Shown piece by piece: positions 44,416-54,686 of a stretch of DNA of 64,000 nucleotides. Source of the DNA: JBJXHN01 sp046233135 (GTDB lineage: Bacteria > Pseudomonadota > Alphaproteobacteria > Rhodospirillales > Rhodospirillaceae); NCBI GenBank assembly GCA_046233135.1, contig JBJXHN010000004.1, positions 1 through 64,000 on the forward strand, given 5' to 3'. Each line of letters begins with the position of its first letter. The first letter of the stretch is position 1. Under the pieces are notes generated by a model, which saw only the letters and a list, made by a program, of their open reading frames with translations, searched no databases and had not been told where the DNA came from. The position numbers were made by a program, and so were the translations under genes.

Positions 44416-45708
44416 TTATTTCGTCGCAGCCTGGTCGCGGGCCAGGGCGCGCCAGCCGATGTCGCGGCGGCAGAAGCCTTGCGGCCAGTCCACCCGGTCC
44501 ACGGCCGTATAGGCGCGGGTCTGGGCCTCGGCGACCGTGCGGCCGACGGCGGTCACCCCCAGCACCCGGCCCCCCACGGCCAGCACCCGGCCGTCCGCAT
44601 CGGCCTTGGTGCCCGCATGGAAGACGGTGACCCCGTCCACCGCGCCGGCCTCGGGCAGGGCGCCGATCTCGGTTCCCTTCTCGTAGGATCCCGGATAGCC
44701 CTGGGCGGCCATCACCACCACCAGGGCACAGGCGTCGGACCAGCTGAGCGTCTGTCCCGCCAGGGTGCCGCTGGCGGCGGCGTGCAGCACGGGCAGCAGA
44801 TCGCTGTCCAGCCGCGCCATCAGCACCTGACATTCCGGATCGCCGAAGCGGACGTTGAATTCCAGAACCTTCGGGCCGGCGGCCGTGACCATCAGCCCGG
44901 CGAACAGAACGCCGGTGAAGGGAATGCCGTCGGCGGCCATGGTCGCCACCGTGGGGTCGATGATCTCGGTCATCACCCGGGCTTGCAAGGCGGCGTCGAT
45001 CACCGGGGCGGGGCTGTAGGCGCCCATGCCGCCGGTGTTGGGGCCGGTATCGCCCTCGCCCACCGCCTTGTGGTCCTGGGCGGCCACCAGGGGCAGGGCG
45101 GTGGTGCCGTCGCACAGGGCAAAGAAGCTGGCTTCCTCGCCGTCCAGGAACTCCTCGACCACCACTTCGTCGCCGGCGGCCCCGAAAGCCTTGTCGCCCA
45201 TGATGGTGTCGATGGCCGCCAGCCCCTCGTCCACCGTCGCGCAGAGGATCACCCCCTTGCCGGCGGCCAGGCCATCGGCCTTGACGACGATCGGTGCGCC
45301 CTTTTCGCGGATGAAGGCCTTGGCGGTGTCGGCGTCGGTGAAGCGGCCGTACCACGCCGTCGGCACCCCGGCCTTGGCCAGCAGGTCTTTCATGAAGCCC
45401 TTGGAGCCTTCCAGCGCGGCGGCCGCAGCGCTGGGGCCGAAGACGGCGATGCCCCTGGCCCGCAGGCGGTCGGCGAGGCCGGCCACCAGCGGCGCTTCCG
45501 GCCCGATCACCACCAGATCGATGGCGTAGTCCAGGGCCAGGGTTTCCAGGCCGTCCAGGTCTTCCGCCCCGACGGCGACGCATTCGGCCACATCGGCGAT
45601 GCCGGCGTTGCCGGGCGCGCAGAGCAGCCGTTCACACTGCGGCGACTGGGACAGCTTCCAGCAGAGCGCGTGTTCCCGCCCCCCCGATCCGACGACGAGA
45701 ACGTTCAT
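44416..45708 (-). CDS. purD: Phosphoribosylamine--glycine ligase PurD
   Basis: The 430-aa ATP-grasp enzyme has N-terminal MNVLVVGSGGREHALCWKL, PEAPLVAGLADRLR, GPNTGGMGAYSPAP and FNVRFGDPECQVLM, all diagnostic. It joins glycine to 5-phosphoribosylamine, the second step of de novo purine synthesis. GGAGG precedes the start. It lies 21 bp downstream of prs, which makes PRPP, the pathway's starting metabolite, so the two are plausibly co-transcribed. Confidence 0.97.
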   Translation of the reverse strand: MNVLVVGSGGREHALCWKLSQSPQCERLLCAPGNAGIADVAECVAVGAEDLDGLETLALDYAIDLVVIGPEAPLVAGLADRLRARGIAVFGPSAAAAALEGSKGFMKDLLAKAGVPTAWYGRFTDADTAKAFIREKGAPIVVKADGLAAGKGVILCATVDEGLAAIDTIMGDKAFGAAGDEVVVEEFLDGEEASFFALCDGTTALPLVAAQDHKAVGEGDTGPNTGGMGAYSPAPVIDAALQARVMTEIIDPTVATMAADGIPFTGVLFAGLMVTAAGPKVLEFNVRFGDPECQVLMARLDSDLLPVLHAAASGTLAGQTLSWSDACALVVVMAAQGYPGSYEKGTEIGALPEAGAVDGVTVFHAGTKADADGRVLAVGGRVLGVTAVGRTVAEAQTRAYTAVDRVDWPQGFCRRDIGWRALARDQAATK

Positions 45709-45729
45709 GGCCGTGCCTCCGGATCCGGA

Positions 45730-46665
<936 letters not shown>

Positions 46666-46935
46666 ACCAGGCTCTCCGGATCGATAGCTGGGACGGTGGG
46701 GCGAGGATGCTGAACGCCAGAGGGCGCGGCGCGAAAAATAGATAAAATCCTGTACAAGGATGCGGGTCGGCGGCAGCGCGTGTTCTATATCAACCGGTCA
46801 CGGGACTGTAAACCTCGTAACCCACCCCATTGGCGCACAATGTGCGCCGTTTGGCCCGGCGTGCGTACAGGGGCTGCCCTTTCGGGCGTTGGCCGGGGAG
46901 GCCGTGCAGGCAACGGTTGACCCTGCCCCGGCAAG

Positions 46936-46962
46936 GATAGCGAGAGGGTTGTTCTCGCTATC
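46936..46962. terminator. Hairpin overlapping the lipoprotein stop codon
   Basis: A perfect 10-bp stem (GATAGCGAGA with TCTCGCTATC, 7-nt loop) includes the stop codon of the upstream - strand gene in its arm. There is no T-run, so it may be a transcript-end stabiliser rather than an intrinsic terminator. Confidence 0.45.
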
Positions 46963-48106
46963 GTCCTTTGGTGATCAGGACCTCGCCGATTCCATCCAGC
47001 GCGGCGCGCGCCACGTCCAGCGCGACCGGTCCCCAGGGGCCGTCCAGCATGCCTTTGGGAATCACGTTCTGCTGGGTGACGTCGCCCAGTTTGGCGTCGG
47101 CGCGCAGGTTGGTGACTGTCCAGGTGATGGTGACCTTTTCCTTGCCCGGCCCGGCTGGTTCGGTAACCACGCGGCCGACCACCGAGAAATCCGCCTTGGC
47201 CTTGTCCGGGGTCACTGTCACGCCGGCGGCGCGCATCAGGGCGGCCATGGCGTTGGCCAGCGACGTGGTGCCGTCCCCCGGTGATTCGACGACCGTGGGG
47301 ACCAGGGCGGTCACCAGCTTGGCTTCCGGTGTCGCCACGGCCGTGTCCGGCGCCGGCGGCGGTGCGGCCGGGCGCTTGGGCGGCGCGGCGGGCACGGGGG
47401 GGGCCGGCTGGGGGGCGGCCCCGGGGCCGGGGGGGGCTTCGGCGGGCGTGGAGCCGGTACCGGTACCGGCACCGGCCAGACCGGGGGGCGGCGCGCTAAG
47501 ATCGTCTTCGCGGCTGACCGGGCGGCTGGGCGCGGCGCGGGGCGCCGGATCGCGACCGTCGGCATAACGCGGCGTCCACGGACCCAGGGCGGTGGTGACG
47601 TCGGCGACCACCGGGGTCACCACCGCCTGGGCGGCCTCGGGCGCGGCCTGGTCCCACAGGGTGGCGTTCTGCGTCACGGTGGCGCTGTCGGAAGACAGCG
47701 TGGTGCCGTCGGCGGCTTTCAGCTGCCAGAAGATCTGCAGGGGCCGCTGGCCCGACCCGGTCACCGCACCGGCGCGCACTTCCAGCACCAGGGTGTGGCC
47801 GAGTCGCCCGCTGCTGACCTCTTCCGCTTCCGCCGGAATGCCCCGGCCGCGCAGCATCTCGGCGGCTTCCAGGGCGAGCAGGCGGCTCCAGGGGTGGGGC
47901 AGTCCGGCCGCCGAGGTGACGGTGACCCCGGTGCCCGACGGCAGGGCCACCAGCGGATTGGCCGAGGCCGCCAGGCGGTCATGGGCAAAGGGGCGGGGCA
48001 TCTCGCCGCAGGCCGACAGCGCGACCACGGCCAGCATCACCCCCAGGGAGTGGCCCGCCCGGCGACCGAAGGCGCCGCAGCGGAAGAACGACGACAGGAA
48101 GGACAT
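46958..48106 (-). CDS. Putative lipoprotein of unknown function
   Basis: The 382-aa protein has a lipoprotein signal peptide: a basic N-region, hydrophobic MLAVVALSAC and lipobox LSAC/G near residue 32. The start at 48106 (MSFLSSFF) is chosen to give a normal signal; a longer reading frame lacks support. A first domain (~60-170) has GTGVTVTSAAGLPHPWSRLLALEAAEMLRGRGIP-like content. A long Pro/Ala linker (~190-260) follows, then a second domain (~270-382) with TTSLANAMAALMRAAGVTV. The two domains may be related, both showing a paired-strand lipoprotein pattern. It follows pgeF by 120 bp, and lgt, which lipidates such proteins, is nearby. Confidence 0.72.
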   Translation of the reverse strand: MSFLSSFFRCGAFGRRAGHSLGVMLAVVALSACGEMPRPFAHDRLAASANPLVALPSGTGVTVTSAAGLPHPWSRLLALEAAEMLRGRGIPAEAEEVSSGRLGHTLVLEVRAGAVTGSGQRPLQIFWQLKAADGTTLSSDSATVTQNATLWDQAAPEAAQAVVTPVVADVTTALGPWTPRYADGRDPAPRAAPSRPVSREDDLSAPPPGLAGAGTGTGSTPAEAPPGPGAAPQPAPPVPAAPPKRPAAPPPAPDTAVATPEAKLVTALVPTVVESPGDGTTSLANAMAALMRAAGVTVTPDKAKADFSVVGRVVTEPAGPGKEKVTITWTVTNLRADAKLGDVTQQNVIPKGMLDGPWGPVALDVARAALDGIGEVLITKGR

Positions 48107-48226
48107 CACGGGCACGCTGCCACCAGAAAAGACGCGGGCCGACAGTACTCGGACCGGATAAAACAGGCCAGACAAGATGGGCCGGAAGGGGGGGCCGGCA
48201 ATCAATCAGGATGAACGACGAGAACC

Positions 48227-48994
48227 TCAGCGTTCCAGAGCGATGGCCGACAGCATGCGGCCGTAATCGCTTTCCCCGCGCAGGGTGGCCCGGCGATAGC
48301 TGAAGAACCGGCGTTCCTCGCGGCTGGTGTCACAGGGGGTCGGCATCACCTCGGTCACGCCCAGGCGCACCAGCTTCTTGGCGATGTAGCCGGGCAGGTC
48401 GAAGCGGAAGTGCCCCTCCTTGGCCGCATCGGCGAAGAACATGGCGTTGCTGTCTTCCTCGGCCAGGAATGGCGCGGGGAACTCGGGCCCCACTTCATAG
48501 GACCGCTGGGCGATGCAGGGGCCGATGCCGGCCATGATATCGCCGCGCTTGGCGCCCTGTTCTTCCATCGCCGCGACCACGGAATCGAGGATCCCGTTCA
48601 GCGCCCCGCGCCAGCCGGCATGGGCGGCGCCGACGACGCGGGCCTTGGGATCGGCGAACAGCACCGGCGCACAGTCGGCGCTCAGGATCCCGAGAACCAG
48701 ACGCGGCACCGTGGTGACCAGACCGTCGGCGACCGGGGCGTCCTCGGGACGCCAGGTGCGGGTGGCAACGACCACTTCGTTGGTGTGCTGCTGGTTGACG
48801 GTGACCAAGGCTTCGGGCGGCATTTCCATGGTGGCCATGGCCCGGGCGCGGTTCTGCCGCACGTTATCCGGCGAATCCCCGGAGCCGTAGCCACAGTTCA
48901 TCGAATCGAACAACCCCGTGGAGACCCCCCGATTGCGGGTGAAGAATCCATGGCGGATGTTGGTCAGGGCGTTCAGCGAAGAGACGGTGATCAT
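48227..48994 (-). CDS. pgeF: Peptidoglycan editing factor / purine nucleoside phosphorylase (DUF152, YfiH/PgeF)
   Basis: The 255-aa protein has VNQQHTNEVVV, LSADCAPVLFADPKARVVGAAHAGWRGALNGI and ASIGPCI-like GIGPCIAQRSYEVG. These contain the Cys/His zinc-site residues of the laccase-like DUF152 family. Members act on purine nucleosides or proofread muropeptides; which applies here is unknown. Its start overlaps the upstream MidA-type methyltransferase stop by 4 bp, in the order lgt-midA-pgeF that is common in alphaproteobacteria. Confidence 0.9.
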   Translation of the reverse strand: MITVSSLNALTNIRHGFFTRNRGVSTGLFDSMNCGYGSGDSPDNVRQNRARAMATMEMPPEALVTVNQQHTNEVVVATRTWRPEDAPVADGLVTTVPRLVLGILSADCAPVLFADPKARVVGAAHAGWRGALNGILDSVVAAMEEQGAKRGDIMAGIGPCIAQRSYEVGPEFPAPFLAEEDSNAMFFADAAKEGHFRFDLPGYIAKKLVRLGVTEVMPTPCDTSREERRFFSYRRATLRGESDYGRMLSAIALER

Positions 48995-50121
48995 TGGGCT
49001 GAGGATCCGTGAAAACCGGGAAGGGAAGGGAGCCCCACGGAGCGTAGGGCCATCCCCTTGAATAAAGTGCCCATTTCTTCCGGGTCAATCAAGCGGCGTA
49101 CGGCAGATGTGATTTTTCGCCGGCCGCTGGAATCCTGACCGGCAATCAGCTGGGCAGCGCGCGCCTCCAGTCCCAGGCCCTGAAGAAAGGGACCCTGCTG
49201 GATCACGCCGTCCACCGCCGCGCCGTTCGCAGCTGCGGTGCGGGCGAGGGCTTCGAAGTCCACATGGGCGGTCAGGTCGGCCAGCCCCGGGGCCTCCAGC
49301 GGGTCGGCGAAGGCATGGCCGCGCACCGCCTGCAAGCTGTCTCCGGGGGCGCTGCGGGCCGGACCGTAATCGATGAAAAGCGCCGCTCCGCCTTGGGTTT
49401 TCAATCTTCCGGCCACGCTGGCGATGATGGCATGGGCGGCGGGACAGGTTTCGACGATATCCCCCGGTCCGGCCGCCGCATGGGCGGGCTGCACATGGGG
49501 GGGCAAGTCTTGCTGCGGTGCACCGAGAGCGAAGGCGAAAGGGCGGCCTGCGTCGTCCGGCGCGGGAACCACCAAACGCTCGTGCCAGACTGTTCCGTCT
49601 TTGCCGCGCACCCATTGGCGGATCGGCAGCGCATCCAAAAGTTCGTTGGCCAGAAGAATCATCGGGCCGTCGGGGACGTCTGAAATGCTGTCGTGCCAGT
49701 GAATCGGCACGCCGGAGTCGGCCAGCGCGGCTTTCTGTCGATTGCGCAACGACGGGCTGGTTTCAACCAGATGGACCGACAGCGCGGCCCGGTAAGGGGG
49801 CACGGGGGCGAGCGCGCGCAGGGCATCGGCCATCAGGGTGCCGCGTCCCGGCCCCATTTCGACCAGACGCAGGCTGGCAGGGCTTCCCATCATCTGCCAG
49901 ACCACCGCGCTCCACAGGCCCAGCAGTTCGCCGAACATCTGGGTGATTTCCGGCGCGGTGATAAAATCGCCGTCGCGGCCGAAGGCCGTGCCCCGGGCGT
50001 AATAGTGGGCCAAGCACAGGCCCATGTAGTCGTGAACGCTCAGCGCCCCATCCGGCCCCAGGCGCGCGCGCAAGGCCCGGGTCAGGTCCTCCGGCGGGTT
50101 CCCGGTCACAGGGTCGCTCAT
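48991..50121 (-). CDS. MidA/NDUFAF7-type SAM-dependent methyltransferase
   Basis: The 376-aa protein has LSVHDYMGLCLAHYYARG at the N-terminus, GDFITAPEITQMFGELLGLW (family hallmark), SAM-binding LVEMGPGRGTLMADALRAL and LLANELLDALPIRQW. Mitochondrial relatives methylate an arginine of complex I subunit NDUFS2; the bacterial target is not proven. The start at 50121 is set by the 4-bp overlap with lgt (ATGA). The gene is central in the lgt-midA-pgeF operon. Confidence 0.92.
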   Translation of the reverse strand: MSDPVTGNPPEDLTRALRARLGPDGALSVHDYMGLCLAHYYARGTAFGRDGDFITAPEITQMFGELLGLWSAVVWQMMGSPASLRLVEMGPGRGTLMADALRALAPVPPYRAALSVHLVETSPSLRNRQKAALADSGVPIHWHDSISDVPDGPMILLANELLDALPIRQWVRGKDGTVWHERLVVPAPDDAGRPFAFALGAPQQDLPPHVQPAHAAAGPGDIVETCPAAHAIIASVAGRLKTQGGAALFIDYGPARSAPGDSLQAVRGHAFADPLEAPGLADLTAHVDFEALARTAAANGAAVDGVIQQGPFLQGLGLEARAAQLIAGQDSSGRRKITSAVRRLIDPEEMGTLFKGMALRSVGLPSLPGFHGSSAQ

Positions 50122-50945
50122 GCGCTGCCGGCCGGGGCGGGCTGGCGGCGGCGGGCGATGACCACGAAGGCGATGCCGGCCATGGCCATGGGGATGGACA
50201 GGATCTGGCCCATGGTCACGCCGAAGGCCAGGAAGCCCAGGTGGGCATCGGGTTCGCGGAAGAACTCGGCGGTGATGCGGGCGCAGGCATAGCCGATCAG
50301 GAACAGGCCGATCAGTTGACCCGGACGCGCGCGCAGGCGGGTGAAAGCCCACAGGGCGATGATGACGGCGAACAGCACGATCCCTTCCAGCCCGGCCTCG
50401 TACAGTTGGCTGGGATGGCGGGGCAGGGGGCCGCCGTGAGGGAAGACCATCGCCCAGGGCACATCCTCGGCGACCCGGCCGAACAGCTCGCCATTGATGA
50501 AGTTGGCCAGGCGGCCGAAGAACAGGCCGATGGGGGCGACACAGGCCACCACATCGCCCACCGCCAGGAGGTTCAGGCGACGCTGGCGGCAGAACAGGAC
50601 GGTCGCCAGGATGACCCCCAGAAGCCCGCCATGGAAGCTCATGCCGCCGTTCCACATTTGTGGAATCTCCAGGGGGTTATTCAGGAAATACAGCGGCTTG
50701 TAGAACAGCACATAGCCCAGTCGGCCGCCCAGAATGGTGCCCAGGGTGGCCCAGACGAGGAAATCGTCCACGGCCGCTTCGGGCATGGCATGGGGCGGCC
50801 GGCGCACCAACGCCCGCATCAGCACCCATCCGCCGATCAATCCGGCGATATAGGCCAGGGCATACCAGCGGATGGCAAACGGACCGAGTTCGATCAGAAC
50901 CGGATCGATGGCGGGAAACGGGATGGTGAGGAGCATGGGCGGCAT
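50118..50945 (-). CDS. lgt: Prolipoprotein diacylglyceryl transferase
   Basis: The 275-aa polytopic membrane enzyme has FAIRWYALAYIAGLIGGW near the N-terminus, NGGMSFHGGLLGVI and the Lgt signature GRLANFINGELFGR, with about seven membrane helices. It transfers diacylglycerol from phosphatidylglycerol to the lipobox Cys, the first step in lipoprotein maturation. Its start region touches the ABC-2 permease stop. An alternative start at MLLTIPFPAID is three codons later. Confidence 0.97.
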   Translation of the reverse strand: MPPMLLTIPFPAIDPVLIELGPFAIRWYALAYIAGLIGGWVLMRALVRRPPHAMPEAAVDDFLVWATLGTILGGRLGYVLFYKPLYFLNNPLEIPQMWNGGMSFHGGLLGVILATVLFCRQRRLNLLAVGDVVACVAPIGLFFGRLANFINGELFGRVAEDVPWAMVFPHGGPLPRHPSQLYEAGLEGIVLFAVIIALWAFTRLRARPGQLIGLFLIGYACARITAEFFREPDAHLGFLAFGVTMGQILSIPMAMAGIAFVVIARRRQPAPAGSA

Positions 50946-51757
50946 CAGGCCTTCAGCTTGTATCCGGATCGCAGCATGGCCCAGGTGATCCCCAGCAACA
51001 TCAGGTCGAAGGCCCCGACCACCAGCAGGCCGGTGATGGGGGTGGCCTGGTCATGGCCGATGAAGCCGTAGCGGAAGCCGTCGATCATGTAGAAGAAGGG
51101 GTTCAGGTGGGCCAGGAACTGGAATGTCTCGGGCAGACGGTCCACGGTATAAAAGGTGCCCGACAGGAAAGACAGGGGGGTGATGACAAAATTGGTCACC
51201 GCCGCCATGTGATCGAACTTGTCGGACCAGATGCCGGCCATCATGCCCAGCAGCGCCAGCATCAGCGAGGCACCGACGGCGTGATACACGATGAACAGTG
51301 GCGCATGGATATGCACGGGGACGAAGGGCAGCAGGCCCAGGGCGACGAAGGCGCCGACCATGATCCCCCGGCTGACCCCGCCCATGGCGAAGGCGGCCGT
51401 CATCTCGCCGGCGGACAGGGGAGGCATCAGCACGTCGACGATATTGCCCTGCACCTTGGCGATCATCAGCGAACTGGAGGTATTGGCAAAGGCGTTCTGC
51501 ATCATGGCCATCATGATCAGCCCCGGCGCCAGAAAACCACTGAGGGTGACATTGGCCACATCCACCTCCCGCCCGATGGCGAGGGTGAAGATGGCCAGGA
51601 AGATCAGGGTGGTGGCAATGGGTGCGGCGACGGTTTGCAGATAGACTTTCAGGAACCGGCGCACTTCCTTCAGGTACAGCTCCCACAGCCCGCGCCAGTT
51701 GACCCGGCCCATCCGCCGGGGGGCGGGAAGACCGATGGCGCCGGTGGTATCCTTCAC
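50945..51757 (-). CDS. ABC-2 type transporter permease
   Basis: The 270-aa membrane protein has about six helices, starting near residue 38 (LQTVAAPIATTLIFLAIFTL). It has the ABC-2 pattern FLAPGLIMMAMMQNAFANTSSSL and the C-terminal loop NPFFYMIDGFRYGFIG. Such permeases export polysaccharides, lipids or drugs together with an ATPase subunit, but no ATP-binding gene is next to it. It overlaps lgt by one base and probably heads that operon, divergent from recX. Confidence 0.9.
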   Translation of the reverse strand: MKDTTGAIGLPAPRRMGRVNWRGLWELYLKEVRRFLKVYLQTVAAPIATTLIFLAIFTLAIGREVDVANVTLSGFLAPGLIMMAMMQNAFANTSSSLMIAKVQGNIVDVLMPPLSAGEMTAAFAMGGVSRGIMVGAFVALGLLPFVPVHIHAPLFIVYHAVGASLMLALLGMMAGIWSDKFDHMAAVTNFVITPLSFLSGTFYTVDRLPETFQFLAHLNPFFYMIDGFRYGFIGHDQATPITGLLVVGAFDLMLLGITWAMLRSGYKLKA

Positions 51758-51960
51758 GGTAGAACTCCTTGGTTAGGCCTCTCAGGCGCCGGGCGCCGCT
51801 TGTTGCGGTTAGGTAACGTTGCGTTTTCGCTCCGTGGGGCCGAAGAGTCGGATGGGGTGCAATGGACACGCTCACCATCATCCACCCCCATCGTGATGCG
51901 GTGGCGGAGACCGTGCCCCTCGTTTAGGCTCTGATCATTGGTTTCGCAAGAGATGGGTTC

Positions 51961-52566
51961 ATGACCGCCAAAACGGAAGGGACAACCGCGTCCGCCCCCA
52001 AGCCGTCTTCCCGCCCCCTGCCCAAGCCGCCCACTCCGGCGCGGCTGGAAAAGGCCGCCTATGCCTATCTGGAGCGCTATTCGGCGAGCGGCGAAAGCCT
52101 GCGCCGGGTGCTGATGCGCCGGGTGGAGCGCGGCGCGCGCCTGCACCACATTGATCGCGCCGAAGCCGCCGGCTGGGTGAGCAAGATCGTTGCCGCCTTC
52201 CAGGACCGGGGGCTGCTCGACGACCGCCGCTATGCCGAGGGGCGAGCACGGAGCATGTTGCGGCGCGGCGATTCGCCGGCCCTGATTCGCCGCGCCCTGG
52301 CTGCCAAGGGGGTGGTCGAGGCGGATGTGGACGCCGGCCTCGCCGCCGCCGCCGAGGACGTGTCGGACCCGGAGCGCACTGCCGCTCTGGCCTACTGCCG
52401 CCGCCGCCGCATCGGTCCCTATCGGGCCGACGATGCGGCGCGGGAGGCTAACAAGCAAAGGGACGTGGCGGCCCTGGCCCGCCGGGGCTTCGCGCCGGAC
52501 GTGGTGTTCGATGTGCTGGGAGCGGATGCGGAAGCGCTGGACTCGGGACGGGAAGCCGCCTGGTAG
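51961..52566 (+). CDS. recX: RecX regulatory protein
   Basis: The 201-aa mainly helical RecX-family protein has AYAYLERYSASGESLRRVLMRR, DDRRYAEGRARSMLRRG and ALAAKGV, reflecting the three-helix repeats. RecX binds RecA filaments and limits recombinase activity. It is not beside recA here. The N-terminus has a ~25-residue Ala/Pro/Lys-rich lead, so the true start could be slightly later. Confidence 0.87.
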   Translation: MTAKTEGTTASAPKPSSRPLPKPPTPARLEKAAYAYLERYSASGESLRRVLMRRVERGARLHHIDRAEAAGWVSKIVAAFQDRGLLDDRRYAEGRARSMLRRGDSPALIRRALAAKGVVEADVDAGLAAAAEDVSDPERTAALAYCRRRRIGPYRADDAAREANKQRDVAALARRGFAPDVVFDVLGADAEALDSGREAAW

Positions 52567-52578
52567 GGCGAGGTGACC

Positions 52579-53346
52579 TCACGGCGAGAACTGCTCGCTC
52601 AGGATCCGTTCTTCCAGATTGTGTTCGGCATCGAACAGCAAAGTCAGGGAGATGCGCCGCCGTTCCTTGATTTCCACCCGGGCGACGTCGCGCACTTCGG
52701 TGTAGTCGGCCACCGCCGAGACCGGGCGCTTGCGGTGTTCGATGACCTCGACGGTGACCTTGGCGATATCGGGCAGAATCGCCCCGCGCCAGCGGCGGGG
52801 GCGGAAGGCGCTGATCGGGGTCACCGCCATGACGTTGGAGCCGATGGGCAGAATCGGGCCATGGGCCGAAGCGTTGTAGGCGGTGCTGCCGGCGGCGGTG
52901 CAAACCAGAACGCCGTCGCAGATCATTTCGGGCAGGCGCACCTTGCCGTCGACGCTGATTCGCAGCTTGGCGGCCTGGCGGGTTTCCCGCAGCATGGAAA
53001 CTTCGTTGATGGCCAGGGCTTCGACCACCTCTCCGCCCACGGTGGTGGCGGTCATCTGCAGGGGATGAAGTTTCACCGGCGTGGCTTCGGCCAGCCGCTC
53101 CATCAGGCTTTCCTCTTCATACTGGTTCATCAGAAAGCCGACGGTGCCCCGGTTCATGCCATAGATGGCCGGGCGCCGCTTCAGGTTGGCGTGCAGGGTT
53201 TCCAGCATGAAACCGTCTCCGCCCAGGGCGACGATCAGGTCGGCCTCGTTCGGATCCGCATGGCCGTAGCGGTGACGCAGCCGCTTCAATGCCTGCTGAG
53301 CCTCCGGGGTTTCGGTGGCGACGAAGGCGACGGTCTGGAAGTCCAT
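52579..53346 (-). CDS. nadK: NAD kinase
   Basis: The 255-aa protein has the GGDG motif in DLIVALGGDGFMLETLH. The NAD-site segment is AINEVSMLRETRQAAKLRIS (NE/D-type motif) and the glycine-rich TAAGSTAYNASAHGPILP. It phosphorylates NAD to NADP. Length is slightly below the usual 290 aa but all motifs are present. It is convergent with recX and lies upstream of moaA on the same strand, 164 bp apart. Confidence 0.95.
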   Translation of the reverse strand: MDFQTVAFVATETPEAQQALKRLRHRYGHADPNEADLIVALGGDGFMLETLHANLKRRPAIYGMNRGTVGFLMNQYEEESLMERLAEATPVKLHPLQMTATTVGGEVVEALAINEVSMLRETRQAAKLRISVDGKVRLPEMICDGVLVCTAAGSTAYNASAHGPILPIGSNVMAVTPISAFRPRRWRGAILPDIAKVTVEVIEHRKRPVSAVADYTEVRDVARVEIKERRRISLTLLFDAEHNLEERILSEQFSP

Positions 53347-53510
53347 AAGGGATCCTTGGGCGCGGTCACCCGGAACGACCGGGCGTCAATAGCGGGCCTG
53401 AGCCGACGGGGGAGGGTCGGCGGAGAGAGGCGGCGGTTCCGGGAATATAGGCCAGTCGTTCTCCGGATTGAAGTCGACGAAAGGCGGTTGCCCCAATCCT
53501 GCGGCGTGCC

Positions 53511-54587
53511 TCAACCGCCGGTGACGCTCATGTGGCGGGGGACGGCGGGGCCGGAATGGTCGCGGTCGATGACGAAATCGTGCCCCTTGGGCTTGCGGCC
53601 GATGGCTTCATCCAGGGCCTGCCCCAGGGCCTCGGTCCCGCCGCCGCTGCGCAGCACGGCGCGCAGGTCGGCGCTGTCTTCCTGTCCCAGGCACATGAAC
53701 AGGGTGCCGGTGCAGGTCAGCCGCACCCGGTTGCAGCCTTCGCAGAAGTTATGGGACAGGGGGGTGATGAAGCCCAGCCGGGTGCCGGTTTCCTTCACGT
53801 CCATATAGCGCGACGGGCCGCCGGTGCGGTGGCTGCTTTCGCTCAGGGTCCAGTGGCGGGCCAGACGGGCGCGCACGGTTTCCAGGGGCATGTAGACATC
53901 GGCGCGGTCGTGGGTGACCTCGCCCAGGGGCATGGTTTCGATGAAGGTCAGGTCATAGCCCCGCTTGCCGCACCAGGCCAGCATCTCGTCCACTTCGTCG
54001 TCGTTGACACCCTTCAGGGCGACGGTGTTGATCTTGACCTTAAGCCCGGCTTCTGTGGCGGCATCCAGGCCGCGCATCACCTTGGCCAGATCGCCGCGCC
54101 GGGTGATCTCGGTGAAGCGGTCGGGGCGCAGGGAATCCAGCGAGACATTGATGCGTCGCACGCCGCAGTCGGCCAGCGCGCCGGCGAATTCGGCCAGCCG
54201 GGTGGCGTTGGTGGTCAGGGTCAGTTCGTCCAGCCCGCCGCCGTTCAGCCGTTCGCCCAGCCGCTCCATCAGGGTCAGGATCCCCCGGCGGTGCAAGGGC
54301 TCGCCGCCGGTGATGCGCAGCTTGGTCACGCCCCGGTCGATGAAGGCGCCGGCCACCTGTTCCAGCTCTTCCAGCGTCAGCAGATCGCGCTTGGGCAGGA
54401 AGGTCATCTCCTCGGCCATGCAGTAGTGGCACCGCAGGTCGCAGCGGTCGGTGACGGAGATGCGCAGATAGGTCACCGCCCGGCCGAACGGATCGATCAG
54501 GGGGGCGGGGCGGGGCACGGACGGCGCCTGGGGCGGGGGTATGGTGCTCATGGGTGTTATGTGCGCTTCGCCCCCTGCCTCTGGCAA
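53511..54587 (-). CDS. moaA: GTP 3',8-cyclase MoaA
   Basis: The 358-aa radical SAM enzyme has the N-terminal cluster motif CDLRCHYCMAE, GGEPLHRRGI and the C-terminal cluster motif CEGCNRVRLTCTGTLFMCLG. It ends in a conserved double glycine (VTGG). It starts molybdenum cofactor synthesis by converting GTP to 3',8-cyclo-7,8-dihydro-GTP. No other moa gene and no molybdenum riboswitch was seen in its short leader. A terminator for the upstream gene separates the two. Confidence 0.96.
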   Translation of the reverse strand: MPEAGGEAHITPMSTIPPPQAPSVPRPAPLIDPFGRAVTYLRISVTDRCDLRCHYCMAEEMTFLPKRDLLTLEELEQVAGAFIDRGVTKLRITGGEPLHRRGILTLMERLGERLNGGGLDELTLTTNATRLAEFAGALADCGVRRINVSLDSLRPDRFTEITRRGDLAKVMRGLDAATEAGLKVKINTVALKGVNDDEVDEMLAWCGKRGYDLTFIETMPLGEVTHDRADVYMPLETVRARLARHWTLSESSHRTGGPSRYMDVKETGTRLGFITPLSHNFCEGCNRVRLTCTGTLFMCLGQEDSADLRAVLRSGGGTEALGQALDEAIGRKPKGHDFVIDRDHSGPAVPRHMSVTGG

Positions 54588-54622
54588 GGGGTCCGTTGGT
54601 CCGGAATGCGACGGCAGGGGCT

Positions 54623-54659
54623 AAAAAACACGGCCGGCGAAAGGACTCCGCCGGCCGTG
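54623..54659 (-). terminator. Intrinsic terminator of the small membrane-protein gene
   Basis: On the - strand an 11-bp stem (CACGGCCGGCG/CGCCGGCCGTG, 9-nt loop) is followed by TTTTTT. It lies 28 bp after the stop at 54687 and isolates moaA, which therefore needs its own promoter. Confidence 0.92.
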
Positions 54660-54686
54660 GGGCTTCCGAGAGGAGACAGGCCGGAT

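Noticed and set aside
46790..46830. tRNA-Tyr-like anticodon loop (CTGTAAA) upstream of prs
   Set aside because: No acceptor stem, T-loop or D-loop could be built around it. A nearby GGCGCAC/GTGCGCC hairpin is also isolated.
51862..51927. 21-codon frame (MDTLTIIHPHRD...) before recX
   Set aside because: It could be a leader peptide, but there is no ribosome site or attenuator structure.
54588..54622. Possible molybdenum-cofactor riboswitch before moaA
   Set aside because: The leader between the upstream terminator and moaA is too short and shows no such structure.
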